From contig CAINDA010000066.1 of NCBI GenBank assembly GCA_903847205.1, positions 1 through 63,070 of the forward strand: DNA of 63,070 nucleotides. The letters run 5' to 3'. A program made the translations under genes and the position numbers. This document shows positions 18,339 to 30,223 of this stretch, one piece after another (position 1 is the first letter of the stretch; every line of letters begins with the position of its first letter). Under the pieces are notes generated by a model. It made no database searches. It saw only the letters and a list, made by a program, of their open reading frames with translations, and was not told the DNA's origin. The stretch is from an uncultured Bacteroidota bacterium (GTDB lineage Bacteria; Bacteroidota; Bacteroidia; 2-12-FULL-35-15).

Positions 18339-20168
18339 ATGAATAACATTACTTTTTCTCGAAAAATTCTCCGCCGTTTATATGCAACGCTTGTTTTAAC
18401 AGGCTTTTCAGCTGCAACACTATCCGCACAGATTTTTTTCTATAACAACGGCGCACAGATTTATACCGGCACCACCGCCATTATAAAGATAAACGGCAGC
18501 TTTCAAAACGACGGACTGTCAGGAGCTACTCCTGTTTTTGAAAACAACGGAACCATGACTATTTCAAACAGCGGGAATCCGGGTAGTGTGTTTTTAACAC
18601 ACGGTTCTACTCTTCAAGGCAACGGAACATATTTTGTAGAACAAGACTGGACAAATGATGCTGCATTTTCAGCAGACAACAGCACAGTTAATTTTAATGG
18701 AAATACCCAGGAATTTATAACCAGCACCAATTCAACTGTAACAACATTTAATAATTTACTCCTTACCGGAACAGGTATCGGCAATAACCGCAAAAAAACC
18801 CTGCACATAAATGCAAAAGTAGGTGCCAACGGTGCATTAGTAATTAACGACAGGGAGTTGGAAACACTTACCAACACAATGTTTGTTCTTAATCCATCAC
18901 CGGTATCAGTGAGCAATAATGCCATTTCAAATCCTCCGGGGTTTGTGAGCAGCAGCTTTAACACAGGCGGCAGCGGATACCTATCAAGAATTACCAATAT
19001 GGCAACCGCTTATGTTTTCCCTACCGGATCAAGTGTTAATACAATCAGGTACCGGCCTGTAATACTAACACCGTCACTTGGAAATTTAAATACTTTTACT
19101 GTACGCTTAGGCAATAACGATGCGACAAATGACGGCTTTAACATAGCTTCTGTTGATACAAATATGTGTTCGGTAAACCCTTTATATTATCACGAAATAA
19201 CACATCCTCTGGGCAGTGATAATGCATCGATTGATATTTTGTATAACCTTTCAGCAGACGGCGGCTGGGATGGCATTGCAAAATGGAATTCAACTGCCCC
19301 GAATATTTGGAACAATATGGGAACTGCCGTAATGACTACAAATGTTCCATTTAATGATGTACTGAAAGTTAACTGGGCCGATTTTTCAAACTCACCATAT
19401 ATTTTATCCCGGCGAAAGCCTGAAATGCCCGTTCTGGCGTGTAATTCGGTTTGTGCTAACTCTCCGGGAAACAGCTTTACAGCAAGTGGCAGCGGTGCAA
19501 CTTACACATGGACATCCCCAACAGGAACCACAATTACCTCAGGACAAAATACCAATGCTGTAACTGTTAACTGGGGGCCGGCACCCGGTCCATTAACAGT
19601 TGCTGCCGTGAGCCAGTGGGGCTGCAGTTCAAGAGCTTCATCATGTACAGTAAATTTATCAGCATCACCGGTTGCTGCATTTAGTTCTGCTTCAACAGAA
19701 TTAACTTATAACTTCAGCGACTTGAGTACCGGCACTCCAAATGAATGGGCATGGAATTTCGGTGACGGAGCTGTATCAAATTCGCAAAACCCGGTGCATA
19801 CCTTTGCAGCCTGCGGTCCGGAAAAAATTTGTTTAATTGCAAAAAATGGTTTTTGTGTTGATACACTCTGCACAGATATGGTGATTGATGAAAAATTTGT
19901 TGTACCTAACATTTTTTCGCCGGACGGCGACGGCATTAACGATTTGTTCTACATTAATTATGCTTGTTTAAAAGAATATGATCTGACAATTTTTGACCGA
20001 TGGGGATTGAAAATATTTGAAACAACTTCAGGAGGCTGGGATGGCCGTAATTCGTCAGGAGTTCAAATGAGCGACGGCACTTATTATTATATTCTGAAAG
20101 CCGTTTCTTTTGTAGGCCCGGCAGACTATAGCACTAAAGGCTTTATTTCACTGGTTAGAAAGAAATAA
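18339..20168 (+). CDS. T9SS type B (CHU_C) cargo with PKD domain, paralogue 1
   Basis: The 609 residues carry a signal peptide ending near LSAQ. A beta-rich N-terminal region (about 30-350) contains FFYNNGAQIYTG and SFQNDG motifs typical of large Bacteroidota surface proteins. A Cys-containing Ig-like module (about 365-440) and a PKD domain (about 444-505, WAWNFGDG) come next. The last about 90 residues (VVPNIFSPDGDGIND to FISLVRKK) are the gliding-motility C-terminal/type B sorting domain, which directs export through the T9SS and usually attachment via a PorP/SprF-type partner. None is encoded in the window. It is closely similar along its length to the protein at 22153. Confidence 0.88.
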   Translation: MNNITFSRKILRRLYATLVLTGFSAATLSAQIFFYNNGAQIYTGTTAIIKINGSFQNDGLSGATPVFENNGTMTISNSGNPGSVFLTHGSTLQGNGTYFVEQDWTNDAAFSADNSTVNFNGNTQEFITSTNSTVTTFNNLLLTGTGIGNNRKKTLHINAKVGANGALVINDRELETLTNTMFVLNPSPVSVSNNAISNPPGFVSSSFNTGGSGYLSRITNMATAYVFPTGSSVNTIRYRPVILTPSLGNLNTFTVRLGNNDATNDGFNIASVDTNMCSVNPLYYHEITHPLGSDNASIDILYNLSADGGWDGIAKWNSTAPNIWNNMGTAVMTTNVPFNDVLKVNWADFSNSPYILSRRKPEMPVLACNSVCANSPGNSFTASGSGATYTWTSPTGTTITSGQNTNAVTVNWGPAPGPLTVAAVSQWGCSSRASSCTVNLSASPVAAFSSASTELTYNFSDLSTGTPNEWAWNFGDGAVSNSQNPVHTFAACGPEKICLIAKNGFCVDTLCTDMVIDEKFVVPNIFSPDGDGINDLFYINYACLKEYDLTIFDRWGLKIFETTSGGWDGRNSSGVQMSDGTYYYILKAVSFVGPADYSTKGFISLVRKK

Positions 20169-20227
20169 ATATTACTTTTACTGCGATTAACCTTACTACT
20201 AATTCTAAAAACCTTTCTGATTTTTAA

Positions 20228-22003
20228 ATGTTGCCACTACTTTTTATTAGCAAGCTGTACATAACTTTTCGAAAAAACAAAGGGTGCCTGTTTGGTCTTA
20301 TTTTCTGTTGTTTTCATTTAAACACTGCTGTTCAAGCACAGGGGAATGTTGGTATCGGCACCAATACACCTCATCCAAGTGCCATGCTGGATATAGTTGC
20401 TTCTGATAAGGGTATTTATACTCCCAGACTTACTACGGTTCAGATAAACGCCATAATCAGCCCTCAGAATGGATTATTAGTCTATAATACTAACCAAAAT
20501 TGTTTTTGGTATTACAAACAAAATATCTGGGTTGACATGTGTACGCATCATGTTGACACGTTAAATATTCTTACAATTGATTCTCTTTTTGCTAGTTATA
20601 TTAATGTTGATTCCATTTTTGCTAATTATATTAATTCTGACACGCTAATTACTCATTTTATACATGCCGACACGATAGTTTCTCATTATATCCATGCTGA
20701 TACAATAGTTGCAAATTATATTACTGCTGATACAATTTCAGCAAATTATATATTTGCTGATTCTGTTTTTGCACACTATATAAAAAGTGATTCCATCTTT
20801 GCTAACTATGCCGGCTTTGATTCGCTTTATTTGAACGGAATTCCAATACAGCAAATTATTTCTGATTCAATTGCATCAAAAGCCTGGTTGCTGCATGGAA
20901 ATACCGGAACAAATTCAGCTGTAAATTTTATAGGTACTACGGATGCTAAAGATTTGGTAGTAAAATCAAACGGGGCAGAAAGAATGAGAGTTTTATCAAC
21001 CGGCAATATCGGCATTGGAACTGCAAGCCCCGGAGCACAGTTAGAAATAGCCGGGCAGGTAAAAATTACAGGCGGGGGGCCGGGTATAAGTAAGGTGCTT
21101 ACTTCAGATGCTGCCGGACTCGCAAGCTGGCAGAATCCTGCTCCTCCTCCTGGAATAGTATGTGGCGGCGCTATTACCAACTATGTAACAAAATTTACAA
21201 GTCCCACTACAGTATGTAATTCTATCATCTACGACAATGGAACAAATGTGGGTATTAATACAATAACCCCTGCAGTATCTTTGGATATAAATGCAACTGA
21301 TGCCATTGCAATTCCCAAAGGAACAACAGCGCAGGAGCCAATAGGAGCCCCAATTGGTTCTGTAAGGTTCAACACAACAACTGGTGTAATGGAAGTTTTT
21401 AATGGAACATGCTGGCAAAACTCAAATACCCCTCCAATTGGCTCTGGCTATATTCAATGGTTTAATTTAGCTGACCCTAATACTATTTATCCTTGCACAG
21501 TTTGGGTTTCAACTGACATTTCAAACGGAGAATTCATTCGTGCAACAGGCGGTCTGTCAAATGTAGCAGCACCTCCCCTTACAGGCGTTGTGCAAAATTT
21601 CGCAACACAAGACCATACCCACAATTCTTCGGGCTCCATAGGGAATGCTGCTGCATTAACCACCTCTACTGATGGAGGCCACAATCATTCCGGCTCAACA
21701 AGTACCGATGGTGATCATACTCATAATTACTGGGATCAGATAGTTGAAATCCCTTGGGACGGCGGATATGCTGTTCCTGCTGATGGAACCGACACACACC
21801 GGCAAGACAATTTAAGAACCACTGATGCTGCTGGTGCACACAGTCATACTTTCACTACTTCAACTGACGGCGCCCACTCCCACACCGTTCCGCCTCACAG
21901 CCATTCACTAAGCATTACAGTTGGAAACATGAACAGCGGCAGCATAGCAGCTGAAACCCGGCCGACTAATGTCGCAGTTACTTTTTGGAGAAGGATCCAA
22001 TAA
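20228..22003 (+). CDS. Exported fibre-like protein with decapeptide repeats and a phage-tail-collar-like His-rich head (fibre 2)
   Basis: The 591 residues begin with an extended signal peptide (cleavage near VQAQ) and the shared GNVGIGTNTPHPSAMLDI block. Residues 118-207 are nine units of a 10-residue repeat, consensus D[ST]hxxxYIxA. A second GIGTASP block follows near 260. From about 312 the protein closely matches fibre 3: [14 protein letters not shown], then IQWFN, GEFIRATGG, many H-x-H pairs (DHTH, GHNH, HSHS), and a final ETRPTNVAVTFWRR. That pattern is known from phage tail-collar/short-tail-fibre receptor domains, where His pairs bind metal. The protein is probably a trimeric surface fibre; no T9SS sorting domain is visible. 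Confidence 0.78.
   Translation: MLPLLFISKLYITFRKNKGCLFGLIFCCFHLNTAVQAQGNVGIGTNTPHPSAMLDIVASDKGIYTPRLTTVQINAIISPQNGLLVYNTNQNCFWYYKQNIWVDMCTHHVDTLNILTIDSLFASYINVDSIFANYINSDTLITHFIHADTIVSHYIHADTIVANYITADTISANYIFADSVFAHYIKSDSIFANYAGFDSLYLNGIPIQQIISDSIASKAWLLHGNTGTNSAVNFIGTTDAKDLVVKSNGAERMRVLSTGNIGIGTASPGAQLEIAGQVKITGGGPGISKVLTSDAAGLASWQNPAPPPGIVCGGAITNYVTKFTSPTTVCNSIIYDNGTNVGINTITPAVSLDINATDAIAIPKGTTAQEPIGAPIGSVRFNTTTGVMEVFNGTCWQNSNTPPIGSGYIQWFNLADPNTIYPCTVWVSTDISNGEFIRATGGLSNVAAPPLTGVVQNFATQDHTHNSSGSIGNAAALTTSTDGGHNHSGSTSTDGDHTHNYWDQIVEIPWDGGYAVPADGTDTHRQDNLRTTDAAGAHSHTFTTSTDGAHSHTVPPHSHSLSITVGNMNSGSIAAETRPTNVAVTFWRRIQ
20579..20848 (+). repeat. 30-bp coding repeats (nine decapeptide units)
   Basis: Eight full 10-codon units plus a diverged ninth encode D[ST]-[ILV]-x-x-x-Y-I-x-x, for example DSIFANYINS, DTIVSHYIHA and DTIVANYITA. 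The regular spacing of Asp, Tyr and Ile suggests a solenoid or trimeric stalk. Units can be gained or lost without a frameshift. Confidence 0.9.
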
Positions 22004-22152
22004 AATAACAAACGAATTTACAGTAAGGATAAATGTTTGATGAAATTATAAATATGAAATTATAAAATGTTATTATTTTTAGCATTAAACAAATCCAGCT
22101 CTGAATTAGCGGTAACGAATTCTAAACAAGCTTTTATTAATTATTACTGAAA

Positions 22153-23997
22153 ATGGATATTTTTACCATTTCAAAAAAAACATTCTACACATCTTTGGCA
22201 ATACTTGTTTTAACAGGATGTTTGACAGGAAATTCATCTGCTCAAATATTTTTTTTTAATAACGGCGCTGAGATTTATACTGATCCTGCAGCTATTTTGC
22301 ATGTAAATGGAGGCTTTCAAAATGATAACTCCATGGCTGCTCCTAATGTTTTTGAAAACAACGGAACTTTAACCATAGCAACAATTGGCGGGATCCCCGG
22401 AAGTGTATTTTTAACAAATAACTCAACCTTACAAGGGAATGGAACGTATTTAGTAGAACAAGACTGGACTAACGATGCTGTGTTTTCAGCTGGCAGCAGT
22501 ATTGTTAATCTTGATGGAAACACCCAGCAATTTATTACCAGCACAAATGGCACCATTACAACATTTAATAATTTAATACTTACTGGAGCAGGTATAGGCA
22601 CGAATCGAAAAAAAACATTGCAGTCTGTAAGTGCAAAAATTGGTTCAGGCGGGACATTAACTATTAATGACCGCGAGCTGGAAACACTTACCAATACTAT
22701 GTATGTACTTAATCCTTCATCAGCCTCCGTTGGCAATAACGCTATTTCAAATCCTCCAGGTTTTGTCAGCAGCAGCTTTAATTCAGGTGGCAGCGGTTCT
22801 TTGTCGAGGGTTACTAATTTAACTTCAGCTTATGTGTTTCCAACAGGTTCCAGCGCTGGTACAATAAGATACCGCCCTTTAATACTCAAGCCGGCTGCAG
22901 TAACTTCAAACACCTATACTGCGCGCTTAGGCAATAATGATGCATCAATTGACGGCTTTAATACTGCCTTCCTCGATACAAATACATGTACTGTAAATCC
23001 ATTATTTTATCACGAAATTACACACCCCGCAGGCGGCGATAATGCAAGTATTGATATCTTTTATGACCTAACCTCTGACGGAGGCTGGGATGGAATTGCA
23101 AAATGGAATTCAATTACACCAAATATATGGAACAATATGGGAACAGTGGCGACAGCATCGGCTGTTCCATTTAATGATGTTTTAAAAGCCAATTGGGCTG
23201 ATTTCTCAAACTCCCCTTATATTTTATCACGCCAGAAACCTTCTAAGCCTGTTATTACATACCCATCCGTCTGCAGCAATTCTTCCGGCAATATCTTTTC
23301 GGCTTCAGGCAATGCAGCTGCCTATACATGGAGTTCTCCGGCCGGCTCTGCCATCACATCAGGTCAGAATACAAACACTGTAACAATTGACTGGGGCATA
23401 ACACCCGGACCAGTAACCGTTACTGCATCAAGCACATTAGGCTGCATATCAAGCCCCTCATCCTGCCTGGTAAATTCTTCATTCCCTCCTGCTACGGCTT
23501 TCAGCAGTAATTCTTCAGAACAACTTGCCTATCAGTTTACCGATTTAAGCACAGGGAGTGCAACTCAATGGGCCTGGGATTTTGGTGATGGTACAGTATC
23601 AAATTTACAAAACCCGTCACATGCTTACACTTCATGCGGTTCAAAAAAAATCTGTTTAACAGCTGGCAAAAATGGCTGCAGCGATACCGCTTGTTCTATT
23701 ATAGATTTGAACTCCATATTTAACATCCCCAATGTATTTACACCTGACGGCGACGGTATTAACGATGTGTTTTTTATTAATAACACAGCCTGCATTAAAG
23801 ATTTTCATCTCGAAATATTTAACCGCTGGGGAATGACTATTTTTGAATCTGTTCAGTCTGGAAACGGATGGGACGGCTACACACCAAGCGGAGTAGCTTC
23901 TCCAGACGGTACCTATTATTATCTCTTAAAAACCACCTCGCTGGCAGGTAAAGATGAAAGTATTAAAGGATTTATTTCACTGGTTAGGAAGAAATAA
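22153..23997 (+). CDS. T9SS type B (CHU_C) cargo with PKD domain, paralogue 2
   Basis: The 614 residues have the same plan as the protein at 18339 and align with it over the full length: signal peptide (to SSAQ), beta-rich region with FFNNGAEIYTD and FQNDN, Cys-containing Ig-like module, PKD domain (about 452-510, WAWDFGDG) and type B sorting domain from about 524 (IPNVFTPDGDGIND to FISLVRKK). It arose by duplication of a two-gene unit. Only 11 bases separate its stop from the next gene, so the two are almost certainly co-transcribed and probably act together. Confidence 0.88.
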   Translation: MDIFTISKKTFYTSLAILVLTGCLTGNSSAQIFFFNNGAEIYTDPAAILHVNGGFQNDNSMAAPNVFENNGTLTIATIGGIPGSVFLTNNSTLQGNGTYLVEQDWTNDAVFSAGSSIVNLDGNTQQFITSTNGTITTFNNLILTGAGIGTNRKKTLQSVSAKIGSGGTLTINDRELETLTNTMYVLNPSSASVGNNAISNPPGFVSSSFNSGGSGSLSRVTNLTSAYVFPTGSSAGTIRYRPLILKPAAVTSNTYTARLGNNDASIDGFNTAFLDTNTCTVNPLFYHEITHPAGGDNASIDIFYDLTSDGGWDGIAKWNSITPNIWNNMGTVATASAVPFNDVLKANWADFSNSPYILSRQKPSKPVITYPSVCSNSSGNIFSASGNAAAYTWSSPAGSAITSGQNTNTVTIDWGITPGPVTVTASSTLGCISSPSSCLVNSSFPPATAFSSNSSEQLAYQFTDLSTGSATQWAWDFGDGTVSNLQNPSHAYTSCGSKKICLTAGKNGCSDTACSIIDLNSIFNIPNVFTPDGDGINDVFFINNTACIKDFHLEIFNRWGMTIFESVQSGNGWDGYTPSGVASPDGTYYYLLKTTSLAGKDESIKGFISLVRKK

Positions 23998-24008
23998 AAT
24001 TAAAGTAA

Positions 24009-25814
24009 ATGACTATTTTTAAATCACCTCAACATAGTTATGAAATCAGGCTTATTAGAGCCTGTATTTCAAAAAAATTCCTTCTGATAAGTTTTGTATT
24101 CTTCTGCATGCAGCAGCATTTTTTATTAAATGCACAAAATGATAATGTGGGCATCGGCACCATAACACCCAATGCCAGTGCTATCTTAGAATTGCTTTCT
24201 ACAAATAAAGGCTTGCTTATAACCCGTGTAAATTTAACATCTGCTGCAGATATAATTACCATTCCTAATCCCGCTCTTAGTTTATTAGTTTACAATCTTA
24301 ACCCAGGTATGGCAGGGGGAGGTGTAGGTTTTTATTATTGGAATGGAACTCAATGGGCAAAACTGACAACAGGGGCCGCTGGAATGATTGGCGCAACAGG
24401 CACAATCGGCTCTACTGGAAGTACTGGTATAATAGGTTCTATTGGTTCAACAGGAAATACCGGTTCAACAGGAAATATCGGCACAACAGGCACAATTGGC
24501 TCTTCTGGAAGCACAGGTTTCACAGGCTTTACAGGCCCAACTGGTGATACAGGTTCAACTGGAAGTACCGGAACAACCGGCTCAACTGGTTCGACAGGAA
24601 GCACTGGTGCCACTGGCTCAATAGGTGATACAGGTTCCACAGGAAGCACTGGCTCAACAGGTTCAACAGGAAATACCGGAGCTACTGGCTCTGGAAGTAC
24701 GGGTTTCACAGGCTTTACCGGCTCAACTGGCGGTATAGGTTCAACCGGAAGTACTGGAACAATCGGCTCAACTGGTTCTACAGGAAGCACCGGCGCTTCT
24801 GGCTTTACAGGTGATACAGGTTCAACTGGAAGTACCGGAACAACCGGCTCAATTGGTTCAACAGGAAGCACAGGTGCTGCTGGCTCAACTGGTGATACAG
24901 GTGCGGCCGGAAGTACCGGCGCAACAGGTCCGGACAGCTACTGCCCCGCTGCTGCTGCCGGCTATATCGGCGTATTTACTTCCCCTGAGGCGTTATGCAA
25001 TTCAATTATTTTTCAGAGTGGGAATAATATCGGTGTGAATACAACAACACCGGTTGTTTCGGTGCAGATAAATGCAACCGATGCCATTGCTATTCCTACA
25101 GGAACTACCGCGCAGGAGCCGGCTGGAGCCCCAACTGGTTCAGTACGATTCAATACAATAACAGGCGTGCTTGAGGTTTTTAACGGAACATGCTGGCAGA
25201 ATTCAAACACTCCTCCTATTGGTTCAACATATATTCAATGGTTTAATGCTGCTGACCCAAATACAATTTATCCATGCACCGTTTGGATTTCATCCGACAT
25301 TTCAAACGGAGAATTTATCAGGGCAATCGGGGGATTATCAAATGTTGCGGCACCGCCTTTAACTGGCGTCGTTCAGAATATGGCAATGGAAGACCACACT
25401 CACAGTGGTTCAGGTACTGTCGGAAATTCTGCTTCGCAGACTACTTCTACTGACGGCTCCCATAATCACAGCGGTGCAACAGCAGGTGTATCCGCGGGAG
25501 GATCTGCCTGGATTCCTTATGATGACAACTTAACTGGTGATGCAGGGACTACGAGTGATTTCACAGGTGACAATCCTTCTACCTGCGGGTCGGGATGGGA
25601 TGGAAGACCTACCGCCGGTAATTTTATGGGGCAGCTGAACCAAGGCTGTTTAGATCATACTCATGTGATAAATTCGGACGGATCACATTTTCATACCATA
25701 GCTCCGCATAGCCATACGCTGAGTGTAACGGTGGGTAATATGATTACCGGAAATATAGGAACCGAAACCCGGCCCGCAAATGTTGCTGTGATTTTTTGGA
25801 GAAGGACGCAGTGA
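24009..25814 (+). CDS. Exported collagen-like fibre protein with a phage-tail-collar-like His-rich head (fibre 3)
   Basis: The 601 residues have about 20 extra residues before a signal peptide (cleavage near LNAQ), then the shared [18 protein letters not shown] block. Residues about 122-310 are some 63 collagen-like triplets, mostly GST, GNT and GDT, broken once by a missing residue near 226 (GATGSGSTG). From about 310 to the end it is a close copy of the fibre 2 head: [42 protein letters not shown] and [14 protein letters not shown]. Bacterial collagen-like stalks with C-terminal heads are usually trimeric. The preceding type B gene ends 11 bases upstream, and a terminator follows at 25872. 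Confidence 0.8.
   Translation: MTIFKSPQHSYEIRLIRACISKKFLLISFVFFCMQQHFLLNAQNDNVGIGTITPNASAILELLSTNKGLLITRVNLTSAADIITIPNPALSLLVYNLNPGMAGGGVGFYYWNGTQWAKLTTGAAGMIGATGTIGSTGSTGIIGSIGSTGNTGSTGNIGTTGTIGSSGSTGFTGFTGPTGDTGSTGSTGTTGSTGSTGSTGATGSIGDTGSTGSTGSTGSTGNTGATGSGSTGFTGFTGSTGGIGSTGSTGTIGSTGSTGSTGASGFTGDTGSTGSTGTTGSIGSTGSTGAAGSTGDTGAAGSTGATGPDSYCPAAAAGYIGVFTSPEALCNSIIFQSGNNIGVNTTTPVVSVQINATDAIAIPTGTTAQEPAGAPTGSVRFNTITGVLEVFNGTCWQNSNTPPIGSTYIQWFNAADPNTIYPCTVWISSDISNGEFIRAIGGLSNVAAPPLTGVVQNMAMEDHTHSGSGTVGNSASQTTSTDGSHNHSGATAGVSAGGSAWIPYDDNLTGDAGTTSDFTGDNPSTCGSGWDGRPTAGNFMGQLNQGCLDHTHVINSDGSHFHTIAPHSHTLSVTVGNMITGNIGTETRPANVAVIFWRRTQ
24373..24938 (+). repeat. Collagen-like coding repeat
   Basis: About 190 codons of G-x-T/G-x-x triplets are built from near-identical 9- and 18-bp words such as GGTTCAACAGGAAGCACTGG. 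The antisense frame is open by composition only (Pro-Val-Glu-Pro pattern). Length variation through recombination would keep the frame. Confidence 0.9.
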
Positions 25815-25871
25815 AAAAAAATATTTAGAAAAATGGATTTCCAATAATTTACCTGTATTAAAAGTAACAAT

Positions 25872-25920
25872 AAATCCCTTTTCTAAAGTCGTTTATCTGA
25901 CTAAGAAGAGGGATTTTTTT
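25872..25920 (+). terminator. Intrinsic terminator after the fibre locus
   Basis: An imperfect stem of about 18 bp (25872-25890 with 25899-25916) around an eight-base loop is followed by a T-run. It closes the 22153-25814 unit, with gyrB converging from the other side. Confidence 0.85.
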
Positions 25921-25988
25921 ACTTATAAGAATTCAAAGCACCTAAATTTTAAACAAGCTTCTATTTTTCCTGTTTATGAAAAAATAAT

Positions 25989-28362
<2,374 letters not shown>

Positions 28363-30081
28363 TTAAAACGAATATGATAATCCGCCCATAAGATTAAATC
28401 TTTGGGTTGGATAATTTGACCAGCGGTAGTAGCGGACATTCGCAATATTGTTAAAACTTACAAAGAACCCAAGCTTTTTAGTATAGCGGTATTCCAAGCC
28501 GATATTAGCGTCAAAGATCCCTTTTAATTCAAGCGGCACAACTTTTTGCCCTGAAGGTAATGAAGAGTCGGCAGTGAAGGTTTTTGCAAACTGGCTGTCG
28601 ATGTAAAACAAATCTACTTTTACAAAGATTTTATCCTGCAGGTTATAATTGCCGGACAGTGTAAGCTCTACCTGAGGTTTATACCAGGCTCTCAGTTCAG
28701 TTTTCATTTTATAATTAAAATATTCACCGCGTAAATTGATGCGCAGTTTTTCGAGTTGCTGCAGCGATACTTCACCCCGGACATTCAAAAGCATTGCATC
28801 ATCGTAAATCACGTCAAATTTATTCTGCAGCAACTCTTTTGTATCGTTTACAAACATCGGCATGTTATTAATACTAGAGTAGGATGCCCGAACATTGAAA
28901 GCAGAGACTGAGGATAAAGTGCCTCTGATACCACCGAAAAACTCATACTGCTTGCTTGAATTCATCATTGGGAGTGCAGAGAGTACAAATGGATTATTAT
29001 CTGTGAACGTTTTATAACTATTTTTTTGCAAACCACCCGTAATCCCGCCATAAGGAATAATTATGTTATCAAATACATTGTAGCTGAAATCTACGTTCGG
29101 ATAAAAATAAAATTTCGACTGAACAAAAATATCCATTGCAGCTGTAAAACCAATGCTTGCGCTGTACTTTGAGCCCGATGCAATAATATTAGGATTCAGT
29201 GTCAGGATGGTATTGTTGATTGTGTCAGCTGCTGTTTTGTAGTTATAATAATCGACACCTGCATTTACTTTCAATATTTCTTTGTCTATTGCTGTCTGCA
29301 CCATTCCGGCGGCTTTAATATTGTTTTCGGAAGCATTAAATTTATCTGCCAGGTTGTAATAACTTAATTTCACATCATGATTAAAACGTTTTTGATCTGT
29401 GTAATGGCTTATCAGCTGGGCGTTTCCTGAAAATAAATTAAAACGCTGCGCAGTAACATCTTTGCCGATATTATTGAACGCGGCATCATATCCATAAAAA
29501 TGGACGGCATCACGCGCATAATTAAAATTGCTGATCAGTGAATGTTCTTTTAAAAACTTTTTGCCGTACAGGCTGACTTCATCATCACTGAAACCGCTGT
29601 ATCCATAGTCTTTAAGAGTGGCCGCAGAGGACAAATGTTTTAACCTTACTCCGTAGGCAGCCTCTTTTGAACGCAGATTATTAAACCATAATTCTCCGTA
29701 AGGGGTAGTGTAAGTGCCCATACCGAGCTTGGCTATTGATTTATACAGCTTAGTGAGCGGCTCTCCAACCATCTCGGCTGCTTTTATCGGTTCCACTTCA
29801 AAGCCCGTTAGTATTTTTTTTGAATTAATATAGGAAGGAGCTACCGGCAGTTTTTGGGTTGAGTCGCTGATTACGGGATTGTCATTAATTTTATTTGCAT
29901 CAATAATAGTAGGTTTGTATTCACCGATATTTATGATGAGCATAGAATCCAGATTACTCTGCGCAGATGATTTAGCTGCAAACAATGAAAGGAGGAGGAA
30001 AATAACAAAAATACCTTTCCTTAAAACCCCGCTCATGAGAGGGAAACAGCAGGCGTATAATTTATTTTTCATTTTTTCCAT
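28363..30081 (-). CDS. Predicted outer-membrane beta-barrel (TonB-dependent-receptor-like, no plug seen)
   Basis: The 572 residues have a signal peptide (cleavage near KSSAQ, about 40) preceded by an unusual CCFPLMSGVLRKG stretch, then a long run of alternating amphipathic strands ending in LMGGLSYSF with terminal Phe, as expected for an outer-membrane barrel. No carboxypeptidase-like domain or typical plug motif was found. A second ATG at 30072 may be the true start. It lies 142 bases after the giant TPR gene on the same strand, suggesting the two act together at the envelope. Part of the N-terminal coding sequence resembles the palindromic repeat of the dcw cluster. Confidence 0.72.
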   Translation of the reverse strand: MEKMKNKLYACCFPLMSGVLRKGIFVIFLLLSLFAAKSSAQSNLDSMLIINIGEYKPTIIDANKINDNPVISDSTQKLPVAPSYINSKKILTGFEVEPIKAAEMVGEPLTKLYKSIAKLGMGTYTTPYGELWFNNLRSKEAAYGVRLKHLSSAATLKDYGYSGFSDDEVSLYGKKFLKEHSLISNFNYARDAVHFYGYDAAFNNIGKDVTAQRFNLFSGNAQLISHYTDQKRFNHDVKLSYYNLADKFNASENNIKAAGMVQTAIDKEILKVNAGVDYYNYKTAADTINNTILTLNPNIIASGSKYSASIGFTAAMDIFVQSKFYFYPNVDFSYNVFDNIIIPYGGITGGLQKNSYKTFTDNNPFVLSALPMMNSSKQYEFFGGIRGTLSSVSAFNVRASYSSINNMPMFVNDTKELLQNKFDVIYDDAMLLNVRGEVSLQQLEKLRINLRGEYFNYKMKTELRAWYKPQVELTLSGNYNLQDKIFVKVDLFYIDSQFAKTFTADSSLPSGQKVVPLELKGIFDANIGLEYRYTKKLGFFVSFNNIANVRYYRWSNYPTQRFNLMGGLSYSF

Positions 30082-30176
30082 TTTCTTTTGTATCGTATTC
30101 TAATTTTTAGAAAATCAAACTTACAGAGGATTCTCTTTTTTAGGCCTGTCTTTATTTTAGATACTTTATTTATTTT

Positions 30177-30209
30177 AGACCTGTAAGGTTTTAAAAACCT
30201 TACAGGTCT
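30177..30209. repeat. Palindromic intergenic repeat
   Basis: AGACCTGTAAGGTTTT (30177-30192) is the perfect complement of 30194-30209, giving a hairpin between the TPR gene and the barrel gene. Palindromes of the form CCTGTAAGG...CCTTACAGG recur in Bacteroidota intergenic DNA. No T-run follows on the minus strand, so its role as a terminator is doubtful. Confidence 0.75.
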
Positions 30210-30223
30210 GTTATCAATAAACT

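Noticed and set aside
24350-24871. Minus-strand open frame rich in Pro-Val-Glu-Pro
   Set aside because: It is the antisense of the collagen-like coding repeat; the pattern follows directly from Gly-Ser-Thr codons read backwards.
16495-25814. Prophage or phage-tail-like injection system, suggested by the collar-like heads
   Set aside because: The proteins have signal peptides and T9SS neighbours, and there are no sheath, baseplate, tube, capsid, terminase or integrase genes around.
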